DNA of 39,668 nt from JBDGYE01 sp039584255 (GTDB taxonomy: Bacteria > Gemmatimonadota > Gemmatimonadetes > Palauibacterales > Palauibacteraceae). The position numbers and the translations under genes were made by a program. Within the stretch, counting starts at the first letter, position 1. Each line of letters starts with the position of its first letter. The stretch spans positions 1-39,668 of the forward strand of contig JBDGYE010000046.1 of the NCBI GenBank assembly GCA_039584255.1, given 5' to 3'. Positions 7,914 through 15,947 of this stretch are shown here, piece by piece. A model generated the notes under the pieces. The model worked only from the letters and a program-made list of their open reading frames with translations. It was not told where the DNA came from and made no database searches.

Positions 7914-8864
7914 ATGATTTCCGAGACAGCCGTCGTTCGCAGCCTCGGCTTGGCGGCGGTCCTGCTGGCGGCCGCCTGTGGGGGGCCGGAACGACCGGAC
8001 GAGGCCGGCGAGGCACAGGCGGCCGTGGATGGGCCGCTGGTCGTGTACGCGGTGAGTTATCCGCTGGCCTACTTTGCCGAGCGGATCGGAGGAGACCCGG
8101 TACGCGTCGGGTTTCCGGCCCCGACGGGCATCGATCCGGCGTTCTGGTCGCCGGACCCCGAGACAATCGCGGCCTACCAGTCGGCCGACCTCATCCTGCT
8201 GAACGGCGCCGGCTATGCCGACTGGGTACGCAAGGTCTCGCTGCCGGGGTCGCGCCTCGTGAACACGTCGGCGAGCTTCGAGGAGCTTCACATCGTCGAG
8301 GAGGAAGCCGTCGTCCATACGCACGGCCCCGAGGGAGAGCACGAACACCGGAACGTTGCCTTCACCACGTGGCTGGACCCCATGCTGGCCCTCGAGCAGG
8401 CGCGATCGATCAAGGAAGCGATGTCGGCCGCCCGCCCCCCAGCGGCAGCGGCGTTCGAAGCGGGCTTCGCGGCCCTGGAGGCCGATCTGGACGAGCTGGA
8501 CGCCCGCCTCGAGGGGCTGACGGCGAGCGCTCCGGGAAAGCCGCTGCTGGCCTCGCACCCGGTCTACCAGTACCTGAGCAGGCGCTACTCGCTGAACCTT
8601 CGCAGCGTCCACTTCGAGCCCGATCAGATCCCCACGGAGAGCATGTGGCGGGAGCTCGCCGGGCTTCTGGACGGGCACGGAGCAGGGTGGATACTGTGGG
8701 AGGGCGAGCCGGCTGCCGAGACGGCGACGCGCCTGAGCGATAGATTCGGCGTGCAGAGCGCGGTGTTCGATCCGTGCGGCAACCGGCCGGCGGAGGGAGA
8801 CTTCATGAGCGTGATGAACTCCAACGTCGCCGCGATGGAGAAGGTCTTCGCGGATGGAGGCTGA
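7914..8864 (+). CDS. ZnuA/TroA-like metal-binding lipoprotein with altered ligands
   Basis: A 316-aa protein from the ATG at 7914; an ATG at 7896 in frame would add six residues before the signal sequence. The lipoprotein signal ends at LLAAAC (Cys22). The body follows the ZnuA cluster A-I fold: the usual 'DPH' motif region reads GIDPAFWSPDP (Ala76 where His is expected), the 'HxWLDP' motif reads TTWLDP (Thr152 in place of His), but the third His is kept in ASHPVYQYLSRRY (His215) and the late Asp in FDPC (Asp286). A His-rich loop at residues 126-145 (THGPEGEHEH) lies between, as in ZnuA. It is therefore a family member whose classical four-ligand site is half lost. In this cluster it accompanies a MacB-like permease, not a ZnuB-type one. 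Confidence 0.85.
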   Translation: MISETAVVRSLGLAAVLLAAACGGPERPDEAGEAQAAVDGPLVVYAVSYPLAYFAERIGGDPVRVGFPAPTGIDPAFWSPDPETIAAYQSADLILLNGAGYADWVRKVSLPGSRLVNTSASFEELHIVEEEAVVHTHGPEGEHEHRNVAFTTWLDPMLALEQARSIKEAMSAARPPAAAAFEAGFAALEADLDELDARLEGLTASAPGKPLLASHPVYQYLSRRYSLNLRSVHFEPDQIPTESMWRELAGLLDGHGAGWILWEGEPAAETATRLSDRFGVQSAVFDPCGNRPAEGDFMSVMNSNVAAMEKVFADGG

Positions 8865-8865
8865 G

Positions 8866-10047
8866 ATGCCGCTACGCCGCCTGAGGCCCGGCGCCTGCCG
8901 GACGGGACTGCTCTGCCTCGCGCTGCTCGCACCGTTCACCGGCTGCAGCACGAAGGCGCAGCGCCAGACGAAGTTCATGCGAACCGTAGAGGTGACCGAT
9001 CTCTCGACATCCGAGCTCCGGTTCCGCTCGTACGAGTTCGCGCGCTTCTCGGCGTCGGTCGTGGAGGCAGCCGCCGACGAGATCATGGCGGAAACGGACG
9101 ATCCGCATGTACGCCACAACGCACTGGTGTGGAAGACGAACGCCATACCGACGATGTACGCGGCCACGTTCAGGACGGATCCGCTCCTCGGATTCTGGGA
9201 CGGCTGGGTGCTGTCGGCCCAGATGCGTGCCTACCTCACCGATGGAGCCGGAAGCGACCTGTTCGGCGACTGGCAATCGGTCGCGATCCGGGCGGCCGAC
9301 GAGATCTTCGAGCGCGCGGCCACGATGGCGCGGAACTTTCAGACGAGCGGTGACCTGACCGGGGAGCTCGAGTTCATCGACGACTGGGTGCGGGACCATC
9401 CGGTCACCGGCCTGAGCTTCCGGCGCGAGCCGACGGCCGTGGCGTGGGTCGACTACCTGGGCTTCGACGAGCCGGGAGGGATCGCGGCGGCGGCGAGCAT
9501 CGACGCTCAGGTGGCCGACCTTCAGGCCCGCATGAACATCTACGCCGAGCATCTGCCCAAGCAGGCTCGCTGGCAGGCGCAGATCCTGGCCTCGGGGTAC
9601 GTGGAGACCGAGCACGTGTCCCGTTTCCTCGCCAACGTAGACGTCATCGAGGAGCAGATCCGGGCGCTACGGACTTCGGTCGACTCCATGGAGGCCGTGT
9701 TCACGGACATCCAGGGCATCCTGCACGAGGAAGTAGGGGTATTGACCGACGACCTCACCTTCCAGCGCGAGGCGGCCTTCGATCAGATCGACGAGATGCG
9801 CCTTGCGGCCATGGCGGACCTGAGGGCGGAGGCCGACCGCATGCTGGATCTGGTGCGTGGCGAGCGTGAGGCCGTGATGGCGGACCTGGAAGGGCTGACC
9901 TCGACGCTCATAGAGGACGCGGTGGACCGGTTCGACCGTCTCGCAAACCGCCTGTTCTGGAGATTCACCGCGGTGGTGGCGATCGCGGCGGCAATCGTCG
10001 TGGCGGCGTTCTTCTACACGGGGCGGAAGAAGGCGGCGAGCGTCTAG
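8866..10047 (+). CDS. Lipoprotein with coiled coil and C-terminal membrane anchor, unknown function
   Basis: A 393-aa protein. The ATG at 8866 has GGAGG at 8856-8860 and follows the previous stop by one base; an in-frame ATG at 8854 would overlap that gene. A signal sequence ends in a lipobox-like FTGC (Cys27). The central part is helical; residues about 220-350 have heptad-like patterns rich in Ala, Glu, Arg and Met, predicting a long coiled coil. A single hydrophobic segment (about 364-385) precedes a basic end (GRKKAASV). If both anchors are real, the protein could bridge or lie along a membrane. I recognise no domain. It is the last gene of the cluster, and its stop shares CTAG with the convergent gene at 10044. 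Confidence 0.8.
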   Translation: MPLRRLRPGACRTGLLCLALLAPFTGCSTKAQRQTKFMRTVEVTDLSTSELRFRSYEFARFSASVVEAAADEIMAETDDPHVRHNALVWKTNAIPTMYAATFRTDPLLGFWDGWVLSAQMRAYLTDGAGSDLFGDWQSVAIRAADEIFERAATMARNFQTSGDLTGELEFIDDWVRDHPVTGLSFRREPTAVAWVDYLGFDEPGGIAAAASIDAQVADLQARMNIYAEHLPKQARWQAQILASGYVETEHVSRFLANVDVIEEQIRALRTSVDSMEAVFTDIQGILHEEVGVLTDDLTFQREAAFDQIDEMRLAAMADLRAEADRMLDLVRGEREAVMADLEGLTSTLIEDAVDRFDRLANRLFWRFTAVVAIAAAIVVAAFFYTGRKKAASV

Positions 10048-11052
10048 CCGACGCGTCCCGGCCGATGGTTGTCGAGCAGGTCGTGCGTTCCGCCAGACAT
10101 GATGTCGCGGATGTAGTCATCGGCGAGAAAGTCGTGCGGAAAGCCCGGCTCGACCCGGCTCACCTCCTCCAGCCGGGCCAGCTGATCGGCGGATAGCTCG
10201 ACGTTCAGGCACCCGAGGTTGTCCTCGAGCTGAGGAAGATTCCGCGCACCGAGCAGGGGGATGACCACTCCCGGTTGCTGCCGGACCCAGCTCAGGGCTA
10301 CCTGACCCGGGGTGCATCCGATCTCGTCGGCGACGTCGCACACGGCGTCCGCGATCTCCAGATTCCGCTCCACCGTGGCCGCTCCCTCACGCGCCCGGCC
10401 CTCGTCCGGCCTCTCGCCGCGGCTGTACTTTCCGGTCAGGACGCCGGCGCCGAGGACGCTCCACGGCGTCACCGCCAGGTCCAGCGCCCGCGCCATCGGG
10501 AGGAGGTCGCGCTCGGCGGTCCGGTCGATCAGGCTGTAGCGGAGCTGGAGTCCCACGAACCGCGTCCATCCGCGAAGCTCGGCCAGCGTATTCGCACGCC
10601 ACGTAGAGGACCTTGCCGGCGCGAACGACGTCATCCAGCGCCCGCATCACCTCGTCGATGGGTGTCGTGAAGTCCCACACGTGCACCCAGTACAGATCCA
10701 CGTACTCGGTGCCCAGCCGCTCGAGGCTCGCGTCCAGAGCCTGGATCAGGTTCTTGCGGTGGTTGCCGGAGAAGTTGGGGTCGTCGCGCCGCATCCACAG
10801 GGTGTACTTGGTGGCCACGACCCAGTGCTCCCGGTCCGGGGCGATCAACTCGCCGACCAGGCGCTCGCTGGTTCCCTCCGTGTAGCGGTTGGCCGTGTCG
10901 ATGAAGTTGCCTCCGGCTCCGGCGTAGGCCTCGAACATCGCCCTGCTTTCTTCCTTCGAAGCGCCCCAGCCCCACTCCTCGCCGAAGGTCATCGTGCCGA
11001 GCGCGAGCTCCGACACGCGCAATCCACTGGCGCCCAGCAGCTTGTATCGCAT
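10044..11052 (-). pseudogene. Aldo/keto reductase broken by internal deletion/frameshift
   Basis: Two overlapping reading frames together encode one aldo/keto reductase. The first (start ATG at 11052) has the N-terminal half: YKLLGASGLRVSELALGTMTFG, the catalytic Asp/Tyr in FIDTANRYTEG, the Lys in VATKYT and the His in YWVHVWD. It stays in phase until VRAGKVLYV at about 10600. The C-terminal half continues in another frame from RANTLAELRGW (about 10598) through LIDRTAERDLLPMA and the NADP-binding region to the stop at 10044. From my memory of the family, about 11 residues (GVSDTPAW-like) are missing at the junction, so a loss of about 32 nt fits. All four catalytic residues precede the break, but the barrel's C-terminal third and cofactor site are out of frame. 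An assembly error cannot be excluded. It lies downstream of, and co-directional with, the two genes at 11072 and 11739. Confidence 0.82.
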
Positions 11053-11071
11053 CACGATCCCATATCCTCCG

Positions 11072-11734
11072 TCATCGTACCGGCACCGGCCTCACGAGGC
11101 TTCCGGCGATTCCCGCCACCAGCACCACCACCGCCACCATCTGGACCAGGTGGAACACCCCGTTGTGGTCCAGCGGGATCCCCACATCGACGCTGACCGA
11201 GCCCGTAGCCTGAATCCCGGCCGCCACGATGTTCAGCGCTATTCCGAGCACCATGAGCCAGGCCCACGCCCTTCTTTCGCGAATGGCGAGGCTCTGATAG
11301 AGCACGAGGGCGATCACCATCGCCGCCGCCTCGTACAGGACGAATACCGTGAACGTGCCGGGAAATACCAGCGTCAGGAGGTAGAAGATGACACCGATAA
11401 CCAGCATGACCGGGAGGATCCGGCGGGCGGGGGCGGCCCCGAAGCGGTCGTAGATGGCCGCGACGACAAAGAGCGCCACGACCAAACCGAGGCTCAGGAA
11501 CAGCGGTTGCCAGATCGCCTCCCACACCGGCTCCGGCAGGTCCAGCCCGTGCGCCACGGCGCCCAGCCCGGAGGCCAGCGCGAGAAGACCGAGGATCCAG
11601 CTCCACAACCTGACCTTCGCGGGATCCACGTCGCGGAAGCGGCGCAGGTAGGCCATGCAGGCGATCGCCAGAAACGCGAGGACGGCGTCGGTCGCGCCCG
11701 TGGTGAGCTCGGTGGGGCTCGGGTTCATCTGCAT
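11072..11734 (-). CDS. Seven-TM integral membrane protein, unknown function
   Basis: A 220-aa protein with seven predicted membrane segments at about residues 13-30, 42-65, 70-95, 102-124, 128-150, 156-177 and 190-214. Conserved-looking polar residues sit in membrane segments: AVAHGL in TM2 and DHNGVFHLVQ at the start of TM7. That arrangement recalls CREST-type membrane hydrolases or heme/redox membrane proteins, but the resemblance is weak and no function is assigned. The ATG at 11734 is preferred over 11728 because of SD spacing (GGGGAGG upstream). It starts 4 bp after the YtcJ-like gene ends (11739), so the two are probably co-transcribed. Confidence 0.75.
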   Translation of the reverse strand: MQMNPSPTELTTGATDAVLAFLAIACMAYLRRFRDVDPAKVRLWSWILGLLALASGLGAVAHGLDLPEPVWEAIWQPLFLSLGLVVALFVVAAIYDRFGAAPARRILPVMLVIGVIFYLLTLVFPGTFTVFVLYEAAAMVIALVLYQSLAIRERRAWAWLMVLGIALNIVAAGIQATGSVSVDVGIPLDHNGVFHLVQMVAVVVLVAGIAGSLVRPVPVR

Positions 11735-11738
11735 CCAG

Positions 11739-13574
11739 TCAGCCCTCCCCCCGCTCGAACACGACTTCGCCCCCGACGATCGTATAGAGGACCCGGCAGT
11801 ACTTGATGTCGGCCGGATCTATGCCGAAGGGGTCGCGGTCAAAAACGACGAGATCGGCCAGCTTACCGGGCTCGAGAGATCCCTTGAGGTCCTCCTCCCC
11901 GGCCACCCAGGCGTTGTTCACCGTATAGGCGCGAAGAGCCGTCTCCAGGTCCACCCGCTCCTCGGGGTGCCAGCCTTCCTCGGGCTCGCCTCCGAGCGTC
12001 TGGCGGGTCACGGCGGCGTAGATGCCGAGGACCGGGCTCGTGGGATACCAGGAGGCGTTGGTTCCCGGCCAGTCGCTGCCGAACGACAGAACCACACCCG
12101 CGTCGTGGAGGGTCCGGAAGGCGTAGGCCCACCTCGCCCGCTCGCCGATTCGTTGCTCCATCCATCGCATGTCGTCGATCGTGTGATACGGCTGGACCTC
12201 AGCGATGACTCCCAGTCGCGCCATGCGCTCGGCCACCTCCGGCCCCCGGATCACCTGAGTGTGGATGACTCGAAACCGCCGCTCCTTCGGACCGTTCGCC
12301 TCCATCGTGCGCTCGAACATCGTGAGCAGCGTGTCGATCGCGTGGTCCCCGATAGCGTGAACCTGTGGCCATTGGCCCGCGGAGTCGGCCTTGGTCAGCA
12401 GGCGCTGCATGTTGCCGGGCGGGTCCATCATGTCCCGCCAGGAACCCAGCTCTCCGCTGGTGAGGTACGGCTCGTAGAACCGGGCCGATGAGTTCCCCAT
12501 GATTCCGTCGACGAAGCCCTTGAGCCCCCCGATCCGGATCCATTCGTCACCGAAGCCGTGGCGTACCCCGACGGCACCCAGCTCGGCCCACCGATCCAGT
12601 GTGGATCGGGCGTAGACCCGGACCGTCAGCTCGCCTGCCTCCCGCAGCGCCTGGAAGATCCGGAGCTGACCCGGAGGCGTGATGTCGTGTATGGTCGTGA
12701 CGCCGGATTCCCTCAGCCGCCGCAGGGCGGCGCGGGACTCCTCCAGTCGCAGCTCCAGCGGCTTGCGCGGGATGGCGGCTCGGACCATCACGGCGGCCGC
12801 GGGAGAGAGACGTCCAGTGGGCCGGCCGTTCACACATTCCACCCCGCTCCACGCGCACGTCGCCCCCGAACGCTCCAGGGCCACTCCGTTGGCCAGAAAA
12901 TCCGATCCGTTCCACCTGGAGAGAAGTGCCGGCGTGGTGGGAGTGATCGAGTCGATCATGGAGCGGTGCGGCCGGAAGCGGGCCTCTTCCGCCCCTCCGG
13001 GTTCTCCGGCGGCTGCTTCCTCCCCTTCTTCGCGTCCCGTCGAGCCCGGCACCCACGCCTCGTAGGCTCCCCAATCGCCACCGGTTATCCACGCCCCTTC
13101 CGGAAGACGGTCCCGCGCCGCCCGTACCTCGGCCACCAGGCCCTCTTCGTCGGAAACCTGGAGAAGGTTGATCCCCAGGAGCAGGCTGCCGGCGTACTGA
13201 AAGTGGGTGTGGTTGTCGATGAAGCCGGGCGCCACGAACCGTCCATCGAGCTCGAGGACCCTGGTGTCTCCGCCCCGGTAGCGGAGAGCTTCGCGCTCCG
13301 ATCCGACGAAGATCAGCCTGTCGCCCTTGGTGGCCACCGCCTCGGCCCACGCTGTCTCCGGGCTTCCCGTCCAGACCCGCGCTCCAACGAGAATGAGGTC
13401 CGCTTCGAGTCGGGGTCCGACAGGCGAGCATGACCAGACTCCGGAGGCCACGACGAAGACGACGACGGCTAATGCGGCCGCGGCGACCCCGGCCGACCGG
13501 CGACTGGCGCCCACGACGCGAGCCTCGACCTCGAGAGCCGATGCGTTCGCGTGCCTTTCAAGCCGGGATACCAT
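11739..13574 (-). CDS. YtcJ-like amidohydrolase, membrane-anchored or exported
   Basis: A 611-aa member of the amidohydrolase superfamily (YtcJ/Amidohydro_3 group). The start is the ATG at 13574 with a GGAGG SD 6 bp upstream (13581-13585); the frame is open further upstream but that part is not conserved-looking. A hydrophobic segment at residues 30-48 suggests a signal anchor. Metal-site motifs: FIDNHTHF (His122, His124), a central VHAIGDHAID near residue 403, and FGSDWPG near 496. The composite end (SLEPGKLADLVVFDRDPF) is the usual superfamily closure. Such enzymes hydrolyse amide, imidic or ester bonds in small molecules; the substrate is unknown. It heads an apparent operon with the 7-TM protein and the broken aldo/keto reductase. 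Confidence 0.88.
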   Translation of the reverse strand: MVSRLERHANASALEVEARVVGASRRSAGVAAAALAVVVFVVASGVWSCSPVGPRLEADLILVGARVWTGSPETAWAEAVATKGDRLIFVGSEREALRYRGGDTRVLELDGRFVAPGFIDNHTHFQYAGSLLLGINLLQVSDEEGLVAEVRAARDRLPEGAWITGGDWGAYEAWVPGSTGREEGEEAAAGEPGGAEEARFRPHRSMIDSITPTTPALLSRWNGSDFLANGVALERSGATCAWSGVECVNGRPTGRLSPAAAVMVRAAIPRKPLELRLEESRAALRRLRESGVTTIHDITPPGQLRIFQALREAGELTVRVYARSTLDRWAELGAVGVRHGFGDEWIRIGGLKGFVDGIMGNSSARFYEPYLTSGELGSWRDMMDPPGNMQRLLTKADSAGQWPQVHAIGDHAIDTLLTMFERTMEANGPKERRFRVIHTQVIRGPEVAERMARLGVIAEVQPYHTIDDMRWMEQRIGERARWAYAFRTLHDAGVVLSFGSDWPGTNASWYPTSPVLGIYAAVTRQTLGGEPEEGWHPEERVDLETALRAYTVNNAWVAGEEDLKGSLEPGKLADLVVFDRDPFGIDPADIKYCRVLYTIVGGEVVFERGEG

Positions 13575-13767
13575 GTGAGACCTCCGGATCGGAGCGGCGG
13601 GGCGAGGGCCTGAATATAGCTCCGGGGGGCTCGACGTGGCTAATATTGGCGGCGACGGCACGTGGCTTGCTCGATTGCGGGAAGGCGAGCCGCCGGAATG
13701 TCTTGCCGGTAGCCGGCACTTCGAGCCGGTGGCCGATGCCGGCACGCCTCTCCCCGAACTGGAGCCG

Positions 13768-14931
13768 ATGCGACCAAAGGCGCTGCTGTTCGCGAACACG
13801 GATTGGTACCTGTTCAACTTCCGCCGTTCGCTGGCTGAGGCGATCGCCGATGCGGGCTGGGAAGTGGTTCTGGTCTCTCCTCCCGGCGAGTACGGGCCGC
13901 AACTCCGCGAACTGGGCTTTGATTGGGTGCCGTTCGACTTCTCGGCGGGCAGCATCAATCCTGTGCGCGAGGCGAGTGTCGTGATGCGGCTGGCTCGGCT
14001 GTATCGCCGACAGGGGCCGGCGCTGGCCCATCACTTCACGGTTAAGTGCGTGATCTACGGCAGCCTGGCCGCACGCCTGATCCCGCGCACCGCGGTGGTG
14101 AACGCGGTGACGGGAGCCGGATACATCTTCTCGGACCGGGACCGCACCGCGAGAATCCTGCGCCACCCCGTCGAATGGGGTTACAGAGTCGCGCTCTCCC
14201 GGGGGAACAGCAGGGTAATCTTCCAGAATGAGGCAGACCGGGACTCGTTCCTCGGACACCGCCTGGTAGACCGAGACAGGGCACGGGTCATTCGCGGCTC
14301 CGGTGTGGACTGCGACCGCTTCCGGCCGCCGGCGACGGAGGAAGATCGCGCGCAGGAGGAAGTGCGGGTCCTGCTCGCGACCCGCTTGCTTCGGGACAAG
14401 GGAGTGTTCGAGTACGCGCGGGCGGCCGAGGACCTGAAGGACCGCTTCCCCGCGTCGGAATTCCTGATGGCGGGACTCCTCTACCCCGCCAATCCCGCCT
14501 CCATTTCCCGCGAGGAGCTGGACGCGATCATTGATCGAGGCGCGGTGCGCTACCTGGGGCACGTCGAGGACATGCCCGAGCTGCTGCGCTCCGTGGACGT
14601 GGTCGTGCTCCCGACGAGCTACGTCGAGGGTACTCCCCGCATCCTGATCGAGGCGGCCGCCTGCGCACGGCCCGTTGTGGCGACCGACATACCCGCATGC
14701 CGGGGTCTGGTCGAGGACGGTCGGAACGGATTCCTGATCCCCCGGAAGGATGCGAAGGCGCTGGCGGAGGCACTCGAGAGACTCTTCGCCGACGGCGAGC
14801 TGCGAAGGCGCTTCGGCCGAGCGGGCCGGGAAGTGGTGCTGTCCGGCTTTGAGCAGGGTATTGTTGTCCGCCGTACTTTCGACGTTTATCGGGAGCTGGT
14901 CCCGGAGTTTCCTGGCTCGCGATCGGAATAG
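13768..14931 (+). CDS. Glycosyltransferase, GT4/GT1-type fold
   Basis: A 387-aa protein from the ATG at 13768, which has GGAG just upstream and begins with the expected first strand (KALLFANTDWYLFNF). The frame is open to 13636 but that stretch is not conserved-looking. The N-terminal Rossmann half includes AHHFTVKCVIYG and VNAVTGAGYIFSD; the C-terminal half has GSGVDCDRFRP, then LLATRLLRDKGVFEYARA and the donor-binding EGTPRILIEAAACARPVVATD. This pattern matches lipopolysaccharide or polysaccharide glycosyltransferases of the WbpT/PglA/CapM type, acting at the cytoplasmic face of the inner membrane on a lipid-linked acceptor. The next gene, an NAD-dependent epimerase, suggests a joint role in making and transferring a nucleotide-sugar. 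Confidence 0.9.
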   Translation: MRPKALLFANTDWYLFNFRRSLAEAIADAGWEVVLVSPPGEYGPQLRELGFDWVPFDFSAGSINPVREASVVMRLARLYRRQGPALAHHFTVKCVIYGSLAARLIPRTAVVNAVTGAGYIFSDRDRTARILRHPVEWGYRVALSRGNSRVIFQNEADRDSFLGHRLVDRDRARVIRGSGVDCDRFRPPATEEDRAQEEVRVLLATRLLRDKGVFEYARAAEDLKDRFPASEFLMAGLLYPANPASISREELDAIIDRGAVRYLGHVEDMPELLRSVDVVVLPTSYVEGTPRILIEAAACARPVVATDIPACRGLVEDGRNGFLIPRKDAKALAEALERLFADGELRRRFGRAGREVVLSGFEQGIVVRRTFDVYRELVPEFPGSRSE

Positions 14932-14962
14932 ACACGGCGAGAGACCGGAAGGCAGGCCGAAC

Positions 14963-15940
14963 TTGAACATCCTGGTGACGGGGGGTGCCGGCTTCATCGC
15001 GACACACCTGACACGAGATCTGCAGGCACGAGGCCACCGGGTCCGAGCCTTCGATATAGAAGCGAGCCGGGAGGCGGACGAGAGCGTTACCGGAGATGTC
15101 CGGGTTCCAGAGGATCTGGCCGGCGCCATGGACGGCATCGACCTCATCCTCCATCTCGCAGCCGAGCACAGGGACGACGTGATGCCACGCTCGGCCTACT
15201 ACGACGTCAACGTCGGGGGTACCCGCAACCTCGTGCAGGCAGCGGAGGCCGAAGGGGTTCGCACCATCGTCTTCACCAGCACCGTCGCCCTGTACGGACT
15301 GAACCGTGGCCAGCCCGACGAGAAGACGGCCCCCGCACCCTTCAACGACTACGGACGGAGCAAGCTCGAGGCCGAGGCGTTGCTGGCGGAGTGGGCCGGA
15401 CGCGGAGACGGTCGCCGTGCGGTCGTCGTGCGCCCTACCGTTGTGTTCGGGGAGGGCAACCGGGGCAACGTCAACACGCTGATACGCCAGATCGATCGAG
15501 GTCGGTTCATCTTCGTGGGCTCGGGGCGTAATCGTAAGTCTCTGTGTTACGTGGGAAACTTCGCCCCGTTCCTCAGGTGGCTGAGCGAGAAGCCCTCCGA
15601 GGCGGGCGTCAGCGTCTTCAACTACGCCGACAAGCCCGATCTGACCGTGAGCGAACTGGTTCACATCATCCGCGGCGAGCTGGGTCTCGAGCCATCCGGC
15701 GGCGTCCGGCTGCCGCTGGCGATGGGCCTCGCCGGCGGGTACGCCTTCGATCTGGCCGGGAAGATCACGGGGCGGAAGTATCCCGTCAGCAGCATCCGCG
15801 TCCGGAAGTTCTGCGCCGACACCAGCGTAGCAGCACCGGCGCTCGCCGAAACCGGTTTCGCGGCGCCTTTCTCCCTTCACGAGGGCCTCCACCGGACGAT
15901 CTCCTACATGAGGAGCGAGGGGCTGCTCGGGCACACCTGA
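14963..15940 (+). CDS. NAD-dependent epimerase/dehydratase (extended SDR)
   Basis: A 325-aa extended short-chain dehydrogenase. The chosen start is the TTG at 14963, giving MNILVTGGAGFIATHL; a longer frame runs over the end of the glycosyltransferase gene and is not protein-like. The dinucleotide motif reads GGAGFIA, with Ala where the last Gly of GxxGxxG is usual. Catalytic residues are visible as Thr/Ser in FTSTVALYG and the YxxxK in DYGRSKLEAE. The C-terminal part (VFNYADKPDLTVSEL, SIRVRKFC) fits a nucleotide-sugar 4-epimerase or dehydratase; the exact sugar is not determinable. It starts 31 bp after the glycosyltransferase and is probably co-transcribed with it. Confidence 0.87.
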   Translation: MNILVTGGAGFIATHLTRDLQARGHRVRAFDIEASREADESVTGDVRVPEDLAGAMDGIDLILHLAAEHRDDVMPRSAYYDVNVGGTRNLVQAAEAEGVRTIVFTSTVALYGLNRGQPDEKTAPAPFNDYGRSKLEAEALLAEWAGRGDGRRAVVVRPTVVFGEGNRGNVNTLIRQIDRGRFIFVGSGRNRKSLCYVGNFAPFLRWLSEKPSEAGVSVFNYADKPDLTVSELVHIIRGELGLEPSGGVRLPLAMGLAGGYAFDLAGKITGRKYPVSSIRVRKFCADTSVAAPALAETGFAAPFSLHEGLHRTISYMRSEGLLGHT

Positions 15941-15947
15941 ACCCGCT

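Noticed and set aside
13575..13958. Upstream extension of the YtcJ-like gene
   Set aside because: The extra codons overlap the start of the glycosyltransferase gene, have no signal-peptide character, and lie upstream of a well-placed SD and ATG at 13574.
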